Source: Prevotellaceae bacterium
GTDB lineage: Bacteria; Bacteroidota; Bacteroidia; Bacteroidales; UBA932
Reading direction: 5' to 3'
DNA length: 12,723 nt
NCBI GenBank assembly: GCA_031257655.1
Contig: JAIROF010000122.1
Coordinates: 1 to 12,723 of the forward strand
The notes beneath the pieces were generated by a model. That model was not told where the DNA came from. It ran no database searches and saw only the letters and a list, made by a program, of their open reading frames with translations. A program made the translations under genes and the position numbers. Positions 6,030 to 12,010 of the stretch are shown piece after piece. Numbering within the stretch: position 1 is the first letter of the stretch; each line of letters starts with the position of its first letter.

Positions 6030-6411
6030 AAAAAAGCTGCTCGCCATAGATGAAAAGGTGAGCCAAATTGACAGCTGGGGGATTACGTCTTTTGCCATGC
6101 TACAAAAAAGCACGATGCTGCAAAATGCTACAGAGCATGCCTTGCAGGTTGCCATTGAAGCCGTGATTGATACCTGCGAACGCATACTTGCGCTCGAGCA
6201 GCAAACGCCCTCGGGATCTTCGGCAGCTGCGGTGAAAAAAGTGCAGGAGCTGGGCATTATCGCTAAAAATCCGGACTACATCGAAATGGTGAGGTTCCGG
6301 AATTTTATAGCTCGTCGCTATGAAAAAGTGGACTTGGAAATAGTTTACGCCATAGTAAAGAAAACGTTACCTTTATTCCGTGAGTTTACACACGCGATAC
6401 GAAATACGTAG
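6007..6411 (+). CDS. hepT: HEPN-domain (DUF86/HepT-like) toxin with the catalytic His replaced by Arg
   Basis: 134 aa, normal size for DUF86 HEPN proteins, mostly helical. Family blocks include AIDEKVSQI, LQNATEHALQVAIEAVIDTC (helix that helps form the dimer) and the active-site segment MVRFRNFIARRYEKVDLEIV. HepT RNases use R-x4-H-x-Y. Here Arg98 and Tyr105 are kept, but the His position is Arg103 (codon CGT at 6313-6315, one transition from CAT). Tyr105 corresponds to the tyrosine modified by MntA. The substitution should abolish or strongly reduce RNase activity, so the module is probably disarmed; this is inferred from motif knowledge only. The start ATG lies within the antitoxin gene (23-nt overlap). 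The 3' end and stop are inside a 61-bp tandem duplication. Confidence 0.87.
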   Translation: MKYNGIAEKKLLAIDEKVSQIDSWGITSFAMLQKSTMLQNATEHALQVAIEAVIDTCERILALEQQTPSGSSAAAVKKVQELGIIAKNPDYIEMVRFRNFIARRYEKVDLEIVYAIVKKTLPLFREFTHAIRNT

Positions 6412-6496
6412 AGCAATGAAAAATTTAGAACAACCATTCCGTGAGCTTACTCACGCCATACGAAATACGTAGAGCAATGAAAAATTTAGAACAACC
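6375..6496 (+). repeat. 61-bp tandem duplication across the hepT/batC junction
   Basis: Copy 1 is 6375-6435 and copy 2 is 6436-6496. The unit starts ATTCCGTGAG and ends TTTAGAACAACC, and the copies differ at only three positions that I see. Each copy contains the end of the HEPN frame with its TAG, 4 bases, and the batC start ATGAAAAATTTAGAACAACC. Confidence 0.96.
6416..6472 (+). other. 18-codon micro-ORF created by the 61-bp duplication
   Basis: ATG 6416 to TAG 6470-6472 encodes MKNLEQPFRELTHAIRNT, the BatC N-terminus joined to the HEPN C-terminus. The gap from HEPN stop to this ATG is 4 nt, and from its stop to the batC ATG at 6477 is also 4 nt. It could relay terminating ribosomes from hepT to batC, or act as a decoy start. 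Confidence 0.6.
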
Positions 6497-7310
6497 ATCG
6501 ACCAAGCTTCTTAAGTCCTCCTCCCCTGTGGCGGTGAGGGCGTTTTTGGCGCTACTTACGCTTTTTTGCTTTTCCACCGCCCTGCTTGCCTTGCCGCCGG
6601 AGCGCAAGGATATGAGGGCGGGCAACAAGGCGTACGGCAAGGGCGACTACGCTACCGCCGAAATTGAGTATCGCCGCGCGCTGGACAAGGTCTCCGAAAG
6701 CGCCAACGCCAAGTTCAACCTGGGCAACGCGCTCTTCAAGCAAACGGACTCCGCCGATATGCAGGGCGACGGCGTGAAGCAGCAGGTGGAGCAGGCGCGT
6801 AAGCTCTACGAAACCGTTGCGGAGGCCGACGTGCGCGACGAGCAAAAGGCGGCGGCATACTACAATCAGGGCAACACTTACCTGCGCGATCAGGACTTCC
6901 GCGCTGCCGCAGAGGCCTACAAAAAATCCCTCCGCCTCAACCCCAACGATATGGAGGCTAAGCAAAATCTGGTTTACGCGCAGGCTATGAGCAATATGCA
7001 GCAACAGCAACCGCAGCCGCAGCCGCAGCAAAATCAAGACCAAAATAAAAACGACGACCAAAACAAAGACCAAAATAAAGACCAGCAGCAGGACCAGCCG
7101 CAGGATGACAAAAATCAGCCGGATAAGCCGCAGCCGCAGGACAAAAATCAGCCGGATAAGCAGCAGCAGCAGCGGGAAGAAAAAATCTCAAAGGAGGACG
7201 CTCAGCGCATGCTGCAAGCGCTGGAGCAGCAGGAAAAAGAAACGCAGGAAAAGGTGAAAAAGGAAAAAGCGCAAAAAGCCAAGCAGCGTAGCACGGAGAA
7301 AAACTGGTAA
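6477..7310 (+). CDS. batC: BatC, TPR protein
   Basis: 277 aa from ATG 6477. I prefer this to GTG 6441 because 6441 lies within the duplicated HEPN tail and the family has no such extension. A hydrophobic signal or anchor segment (about 22-39) is preceded by a rather long polar start. TPR units follow at about 48-81 (AGNKAYGKGDYATAEIEYRR) and 127-160 (YYNQGNTYLRDQDFRAAAEA), then a long Gln/Asp/Asn/Lys/Pro low-complexity linker (about 175-233). The conserved terminal segment ISKEDAQRMLQALEQQEKET ends in TEKNW, close to the family's usual TEKDW. BatC is thought to scaffold the envelope Bat complex. It is separated from batB by about 2.3 kb of foreign genes. Confidence 0.94.
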   Translation: MKNLEQPSTKLLKSSSPVAVRAFLALLTLFCFSTALLALPPERKDMRAGNKAYGKGDYATAEIEYRRALDKVSESANAKFNLGNALFKQTDSADMQGDGVKQQVEQARKLYETVAEADVRDEQKAAAYYNQGNTYLRDQDFRAAAEAYKKSLRLNPNDMEAKQNLVYAQAMSNMQQQQPQPQPQQNQDQNKNDDQNKDQNKDQQQDQPQDDKNQPDKPQPQDKNQPDKQQQQREEKISKEDAQRMLQALEQQEKETQEKVKKEKAQKAKQRSTEKNW

Positions 7311-7377
7311 ACTAAAAACCAAGAGCCAAAAATCGTCAAAAAAAAAAGTAAAAACAATTAATATTTGGTACATATCT
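7311..7377. other. batC-batD intergenic leader
   Basis: Sixty-seven A-rich bases without a gene. TAATATTTGG (about 7358-7367) resembles the TAnnTTTG element but has one base too many in the spacer, so I do not call a promoter. Confidence 0.4.
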
Positions 7378-9213
7378 ATGCTTAACAAAATTGCTATCGG
7401 TTTTAAAGCGATGTTTGCCGCGCTAATTGCCGTGCTTTGCACGACGCAAGTTCTCGCCCAAAATATACGCATGGAGATACAGGCGCCGCGCGTGGTTACG
7501 GTGGGAGAAATGTTCCGCGTAACCTTTGTGGCCAATGGCAATGTGGATAACTTCATAGCGCCAAGCATGGAGGGATTTGTTGTAACGGCAGGACCGGTGC
7601 AGGGAAACACCTCGAATGTGAGTATTATCAACGGAAAGGTAACCCAAAGCGTGACCCACACGTTTACCTACACGCTGTACGCCGAAAAAGAGGGAAAGTT
7701 TACCATTGGCTCGGCAAAAGTAAAGGCGGGAAGCGACGAAGCGCAAACGCAGCCGTTCGCCATAGAGTGCGTTAAGGGCGAAGACCCGCGCACGGCGCAG
7801 CAGCAGCAGCAGCAGCAAGGCGGAGGACAAAAAGCCGCCGCCGCCGCCGGAGACGGGTCGCTCTACCTGGGGCTTACGCTAAACAAAACCGAGGTCTACC
7901 GCGGCGAGTGCATAGTGGCGGCAACAAAAATATACTCGCGCGGAAACTCCATTCGCAGCTTCGAAAACGTAAAAAAGCCAACCTACAACGGCTTCTGGAG
8001 CCAAGACCTGGATATGCCCAAGGAAATCAACTTTACGCGCGAAAACGTAAACGGCGTGGTGTACGACGCCGGCCTGCTCTGGAAGCAGCTGCTCTTCCCG
8101 CAGCAGTCGGGCGAGCTGACCCTTTCGCCGAGCGAAATTGACGTAATAGTACAGGTGCGAACAAGGTCGCGCGACATGTTTGAAGACTTTTTTGGCGGAA
8201 GCTACCAGAACATCCGCAGGCATTTGCAGTCAAAAACCGTAAAGGTAAAGGTGAAAGACCTCCCCGGCGGGGCGCCCGCCTCGTTTTCGGGGGCGGTGGG
8301 CAGCTTCAAAATCGAGGCCTCGCTCTCCAAAAACCAGCTGGTGGCCAACGACGCTACCACGCTCACCATCCGCATATCGGGCAACGGAAACCTGAAGCTG
8401 ATAAACGAGCCAAAGGTGAACCTGCCCGTGGACTTTGAGGTGTACGATACCAAAACTACCGACGCCATCAAAAATTCGGACGCCGGCGCAAGCGGATACC
8501 GGCAGTTCGAAATACCGCTCATCCCCCGCAGCGCGGGCGAATTTACCATCCCCGCCATTGAGTTCGCCTACTTCAACCCCGCCACCGGAAAGTACGCCAC
8601 GCTCTACGCTAAAGAGCAAACCATATCGGTGGAAAAAGATACCAAATCGCAGCAAACCTACGCCTCGTCGGAGGGGCGCCGAGAGGGCATAAAGTTTCTG
8701 GGGAAGGATATACGCTTCATCAAAACCGGCGAAAAGCTGGCGCAGCAAGACCGGCTGCTCTTTGGCTCCACGGCGTTCTACCTGATATACATCGCGCTGA
8801 TAGCAATCTTTGCCGCGCTGTACGCATGGCTGAAAAAGCATAGAAAAAATAGCCAAAACGTGGTGCTGATGCGCAACAGAAAGGCCAACAAAGTGGCGAA
8901 AAAACGCCTCAAAAATTCGGCGCAGCTGCTCAAAATGGGCAACGCGCAGGGCTTCTACGACGAGCTGCTGCGCGCTATGTGGGGATACCTGAGCGACAAG
9001 CTCAACATCCCGGTCGCCGAGCTCTCGCGCGAAAGCGCTCGCGAAGCATTCGCCCGGCGCAGCATCGAAGAGCCTTACATCGAAACCTTCCTCAGCGTAA
9101 TCGACGAATGCGAATTTGCTCGCTACGCCCCGGGCAGCGGACGAAAGGAAATGGCGCACGTCTATCGCGACGCCGCCGACGTGATCAGCAAGCTGGAGCA
9201 AAGGGTGAGGTGA
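7378..9213 (+). CDS. batD: BatD, exported membrane-anchored protein
   Basis: 611 aa, usual length. A signal peptide (1-27) ends VLAQ. The periplasmic part starts with the family opening IRMEIQAPRVVTVGEMFRVT and contains repeated beta-sandwich modules, including GSLYLGLTLNKTEVYRGE and GSFKIEASLSKNQLVANDAT with the GNGNLKL turn. A low-complexity Gln7-Gly3...Ala5 stretch (about 142-158) forms a linker between the first and second modules. One membrane helix lies at about 463-483 (STAFYLIYIALIAIFAALYA), followed by a basic cytoplasmic tail of about 125 residues with a helical ALLRAMWGYLSDKL-like region. BatD works with BatA/B/C/E. The stop TGA (9211-9213) overlaps a heptamer array, and batE follows after 99 nt. 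Confidence 0.95.
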   Translation: MLNKIAIGFKAMFAALIAVLCTTQVLAQNIRMEIQAPRVVTVGEMFRVTFVANGNVDNFIAPSMEGFVVTAGPVQGNTSNVSIINGKVTQSVTHTFTYTLYAEKEGKFTIGSAKVKAGSDEAQTQPFAIECVKGEDPRTAQQQQQQQGGGQKAAAAAGDGSLYLGLTLNKTEVYRGECIVAATKIYSRGNSIRSFENVKKPTYNGFWSQDLDMPKEINFTRENVNGVVYDAGLLWKQLLFPQQSGELTLSPSEIDVIVQVRTRSRDMFEDFFGGSYQNIRRHLQSKTVKVKVKDLPGGAPASFSGAVGSFKIEASLSKNQLVANDATTLTIRISGNGNLKLINEPKVNLPVDFEVYDTKTTDAIKNSDAGASGYRQFEIPLIPRSAGEFTIPAIEFAYFNPATGKYATLYAKEQTISVEKDTKSQQTYASSEGRREGIKFLGKDIRFIKTGEKLAQQDRLLFGSTAFYLIYIALIAIFAALYAWLKKHRKNSQNVVLMRNRKANKVAKKRLKNSAQLLKMGNAQGFYDELLRAMWGYLSDKLNIPVAELSRESAREAFARRSIEEPYIETFLSVIDECEFARYAPGSGRKEMAHVYRDAADVISKLEQRVR

Positions 9214-9300
9214 GAATTGAGAATTGAGAATTGAGAATTGAGAATTGAAAGTTGAAAAATTGAAAATTGAAAATTGAAAATTGAAAATTAAAAACTGAAA
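9212..9300 (+). repeat. Heptamer array 4, (GAGAATT)x5 then (GAAAATT)n
   Basis: Five perfect GAGAATT units (9212-9246) are followed by GAAAGTT, GAAAAATT and four GAAAATT units, then decaying copies to about 9300. The first unit shares the GA of the batD stop codon. It ends 12 nt before the batE ATG, so it makes up most of that leader. The opposite strand has no stops, which lets a false minus-strand frame run through it. Confidence 0.95.
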
Positions 9301-9312
9301 AATCATAGCCGT

Positions 9313-10086
9313 ATGATTATCGTTAGCAATACCATTAGAAAAATAGCGTCAACCTTTTTTGCGGCAACGCTGCCGCTGCTTGCCGTTGCGCAGGCCGACA
9401 CGGCGTGGCAAAAGGCAAATGCCCTGTACGCCGAGGGCAAGTACAAGGACGCCTCCGCAGCATACCTGCAGCTGGAGGAGAGCGGAAAGGCCAGCTCGGC
9501 GCTGTTCTACAACGCCGGAAACGCCTTCTACAAGCAGGGCGAAACGGCAAAAGCCATCCTCTACTACGAGCGGGCGCTCCGGCTCGCCCCCGACGACGAG
9601 GATATTCGCTACAACCTCGAGCTGTCGAACCTGCAAATAGTGGACAAAATAGAGCCTATACCGCAATTTTTTGTCGTAGCATGGATACAGGCGTTCTGCA
9701 ACCTGCTCGACGTCGACACGTGGGGCATAGTGGGCATTTCGCTGTTTGCCGCCACGCTGATGCTGGCGCTCGTGGTGCTGTTTGGCCGCACGTCGCGCCG
9801 CAAAAAGGCGGCCTTTGCCCTTGCCGTGGCCTGCCTGAGCCTGTCGATCGTGGCCACCTGCGTTGCCATGCGCGAAAAGCGATACCTCAGCAGCCATACC
9901 GAAGCCATAGTGTACGCCCCGGTAACCTCCGTGAAAGCCTCGCCCGACGCGGGAGGCGTAGACCTGTTTGTGCTCCACGAGGGAACAAAGGTGTCGGTGC
10001 TGGAAACCATTGGCAGCTGGAAAAAAGTTAAAACCGCCGACGGCAACCAGGGCTGGCTGCCTACCGCCGCCATAGAAAATATATGA
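9313..10086 (+). CDS. batE: BatE, TPR and SH3-like domain protein
   Basis: 257 aa. A signal peptide or anchor (about 8-27) ends AVAQ. TPR units follow at about 30-97 (WQKANALYAEGKYKDASAAY; ALFYNAGNAFYKQGETAKAI), then two membrane helices (about 137-157 and 166-186). A C-terminal bacterial SH3-like domain (about 196-257) has VKASPDAGG, LHEGTKVSVLETIGSWKKVK and NQGWLP. This order is the standard BatE architecture. The SH3 part probably lies in the periplasm. The stop TGA (10084-10086) overlaps an ATG as ATGA within a 20-bp tandem duplication that leads to trpA. Confidence 0.95.
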   Translation: MIIVSNTIRKIASTFFAATLPLLAVAQADTAWQKANALYAEGKYKDASAAYLQLEESGKASSALFYNAGNAFYKQGETAKAILYYERALRLAPDDEDIRYNLELSNLQIVDKIEPIPQFFVVAWIQAFCNLLDVDTWGIVGISLFAATLMLALVVLFGRTSRRKKAAFALAVACLSLSIVATCVAMREKRYLSSHTEAIVYAPVTSVKASPDAGGVDLFVLHEGTKVSVLETIGSWKKVKTADGNQGWLPTAAIENI

Positions 10087-10110
10087 CCAACATAGAAAAT
10101 ATATGACCAA
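10071..10110 (+). repeat. 20-bp tandem duplication across the batE/trpA junction
   Basis: CATAGAAAATATATGACCAA occurs at 10071-10090 and again, identical, at 10091-10110. Each copy holds an ATGA stop/start overlap. Removing one copy would restore a direct ATGA overlap between batE and trpA. Confidence 0.97.
10083..10106 (+). other. 7-codon micro-ORF between batE and trpA
   Basis: ATG 10083 to TGA 10104-10106 encodes MTNIENI. It begins on the ATGA shared with the batE stop and ends on the ATGA shared with the trpA start, so coupling by re-initiation could pass through it. Confidence 0.6.
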
Positions 10111-10879
10111 CAGGATAGATACGCTGTTTGCCGCCAAGCGGCAAGGCATCCTCTCCGTGTACTTCACGGCGGGCTACCCCCAGCCAGACGACACGGTGGG
10201 CATTATTCGCGAGCTGGCCGCGCAGGGGGCGGACATGGCGGAGGTGGGCATCCCCTTCTCCGACCCCATGGCCGACGGGCCGGTCATTCAGCAAAGCGGG
10301 GCGGCATCCCTGAAAAGCGGAATGACCCTGCGCAAGCTCTTTTCGCAGCTCGAAGGCATCCGCCGCCACGTGTCGCTGCCGCTCATCATGATGGGCTACC
10401 TCAACCCGGTGATGCAGCTTGGCGTAGAGGAATTTTGCCGGCGGTGCAGCGAGGTGGGCGTCGACGGCGTTATCATTCCCGACCTGCCCTTTGGAGACTA
10501 CATGGAGCGCTTCAAGGCGCTGGGCGACAGGTACGGCCTCCGCTTCATCATGCTGATCACCCCCGAAACGTCGGACGAGCGGATACGCCTGATAGACCGC
10601 AACACCTCGGGCTTCATCTACATGGTTTCGACGGCGTCTACCACCGGCGCAAAAGACCGCTTCGACGAAAAAACGCTCGCCTACTTCCGCCGGATCGACG
10701 GCATGACCCTCCGCAACCCCCGCCTAATCGGCTTTGGCATATCGAACAAGGCCACCCTCGACGCAGCATTTGCCAACGCCAACGGCGCCATCATCGGCAG
10801 CGAATTTATCCGGCTGCTCGGAGCAGAGCAAAGCATTGCCGACGCAGTGGCAAAGCTGATGAAGGCGATTAAGGGCTGA
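10103..10879 (+). CDS. trpA: Tryptophan synthase alpha subunit
   Basis: 258 aa, normal length, TIM barrel. It cleaves indole-3-glycerol phosphate to indole and glyceraldehyde 3-phosphate, and passes indole to TrpB. The active-site block MAEVGIPFSDPMADGPVIQQ holds the two catalytic acids (Glu47 and Asp58, 11 apart as in the enteric enzyme). VDGVIIPDLPFGDY and MVSTASTTGAK (loop 6, of the STTG type) follow, and GFGISNKATL and GAIIGSEFIRLL bind phosphate. The ATG at 10103 fits the family N-terminus. No other trp gene is in the window, so it lies apart from trpB here, joined to the bat genes by a former ATGA overlap. Confidence 0.96.
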   Translation: MTNRIDTLFAAKRQGILSVYFTAGYPQPDDTVGIIRELAAQGADMAEVGIPFSDPMADGPVIQQSGAASLKSGMTLRKLFSQLEGIRRHVSLPLIMMGYLNPVMQLGVEEFCRRCSEVGVDGVIIPDLPFGDYMERFKALGDRYGLRFIMLITPETSDERIRLIDRNTSGFIYMVSTASTTGAKDRFDEKTLAYFRRIDGMTLRNPRLIGFGISNKATLDAAFANANGAIIGSEFIRLLGAEQSIADAVAKLMKAIKG

Positions 10880-10915
10880 TGGCTATACTGCATTCGGCAT
10901 GGTTTTGTACGAAAA

Positions 10916-11040
10916 TAGCACGCAGATGACGCGGATTCTTATGATTTACGCAGATAAAGAACCGGAGCGTAGCGGAGCTCGGCGCAGCCAAATGGCTAAA
11001 ATCTGTGCAAATCATAAGAATCCGCGTCATCTGCGTGCTA
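10916..11040. repeat. 40-bp inverted repeat with a 45-nt loop
   Basis: The left arm begins TAGCACGCAGATGACGCGGA and the right arm ends TCCGCGTCATCTGCGTGCTA, with two mismatches in the whole arm. In the related copy A the left arm has shrunk to about 10 bp while the right arm has expanded in tandem. Confidence 0.93.
10959..10991 (+). repeat. 33-bp dispersed core motif, copy 4
   Basis: Identical to the copy at 2987-3019. It lies in the loop of the long inverted repeat. Confidence 0.9.
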
Positions 11041-11124
11041 AAAAACAAATCGCAGTTTTCGACCGTGCGGAGTATAAAGCCGCCGTTGCAGCAAGCTTAC
11101 CACTAATTATAGCTGACTATAACC

Positions 11125-11535
11125 ATGAACGACAATAGTGAAATCACATTGTATCAGCCGGATAAAAAAGGCGAAATAGTGCTGTACCAGCCGGACGGCT
11201 CGCTTAGGCTGGAGGTCATGCTGGAGAATGAAACGGTTTGGCTGGCGCAAGCGCAGATAGCCCTGCTGTTTTGAGTGGATAGAACTGTCATTACCAAGCA
11301 CTTAAGAAATATCTTTAATGCCGGTGAGCTGGTAGAAGGTAGCACATGTGCAATTTTTGCACATGTGGGCAATGATGGGAAGCAGCTGTATCAAACAAAG
11401 TACTATAACTTGGATGCAATCCTTTCCGTTGGCTATCGCGTAAACTCTATAAATGCAACATCGTTTAGGCAGTGGGCTACCCGCGTTATAAAGGACTATC
11501 TGCTAAAAGGTTTCGCTATCAATCACCGTTTTGAT
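11125..11535 (+). pseudogene. rhuM: RhuM-family protein, interrupted by a stop and truncated
   Basis: The frame opens at ATG 11125 with EIVLYQPDGSLRLEVMLENE and ETVWLAQAQIALLF, then meets TGA (11272-11274). It continues in the same frame with VDRTVITKHLRNIFNAGELV, GKQLYQTKYYNLDAILSVGY and WATRVIKDYLLKGFAINHRF. This is the conserved N-terminal half of RhuM (virulence RhuM family), which normally reads ALLFGVDRTVITKHL here, so the TGA is probably a GGA to TGA change. After NHRF (about 11530) the frame runs antisense to the GH30 gene and homology ends, so about half of the normal protein is lost. Near the start EITLYQPDKKG and EIVLYQPDGS form a diverged 33-bp internal duplication. RhuM's biochemical role is not established. 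Re-initiation at GTG 11275 is possible but would not give a whole protein. Confidence 0.85.
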
Positions 11536-11967
11536 GAAGGGGATGAGCGTTTCGCGGTCGTTGGCGATAGAAAAGTTTTTCATCTCGAAATCGCCGTCGG
11601 TTTCGTTGTAGGAGTACCAGTCGCGCGAGAAATCGTTGGCGCCCACCGGCAGGCGGCACACGGTGAAGTTGGCGCCCGCGCCCGGGGCGAAGAGTTCCGC
11701 GAATATGGCGTCGCGGTCGGCGTCGTGCAGGGCGCTGAGCGACGTCCAGCCCAGCTCGTTGAAGCACGTCCCGAAGCCATCGACGGTTTGCTGCGGGTTG
11801 TCCACGTCGATTTCCACATCCACGCTACCGGCCTGCACCTCGCGGATGCCTTGCGCATCCTGCTGTTCCCAGTGCACATTGGGGGTAGAGGCCACCCATT
11901 CCGTTTTGTTATTGTTACACGCCGCCAGCAAGCCCAGCGCGACACATCCGGTTATTATCTTTTTCAT
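11503..11967 (-). pseudogene. GH30-like glycoside hydrolase lipoprotein, 3'-truncated
   Basis: 154 codons on the minus strand. A lipoprotein signal (MKKIITGCVALGLLAAC) leads to the N-terminal part of a family 30 glycoside hydrolase: QTVDGFGTCFNELGWTSLSA, then FTVCRLPVGANDFSRDWYSY and NDRETLIPFIK. A complete enzyme would be near 480 residues with two catalytic glutamates in the barrel; both are missing. After IPFIK (about 11530) the frame reads a few residues antisense to rhuM and stops. It lies 43 nt downstream of the DUF1080 gene, on the same strand, as in a glycan-use operon. It cannot be active as it stands. Either a deletion or rearrangement joined it to rhuM, or the assembly is wrong at this point. 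Confidence 0.85.
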
Positions 11968-12010
11968 GTTTGTGTGATTATGTTGTTTCCGTCGTTGTTA
12001 AACTTAAAAA

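Larger units (their letters stand above)
10880..11124. repeat. Dispersed intergenic repeat, copy B
   Basis: No gene is supported in this stretch. Positions 10886-11062 are the second version of the element at 2942-3150. It has a large inverted repeat (10916-10955 with 11001-11040, 38 of 40 pairs) whose 45-nt loop contains the 33-bp core. Positions 11063-11124 are unique leader to the rhuM remnant. The long hairpin could act as a transcription end for the trpA transcript, but it lacks a typical GC-stem plus U-tract. Confidence 0.85.

Noticed and set aside
8230..9306. Minus-strand open frame of 358 codons opposite batD
   Set aside because: It begins in the heptamer array, read as FNFQFSIFNF-type repeats, and runs opposite batD. 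The array lacks stops on this strand, so openness is an artefact.
10899..11138. Plus-strand open frame of 79 codons between trpA and rhuM
   Set aside because: It lies almost wholly within the dispersed repeat and its 40-bp inverted arms; no protein features.
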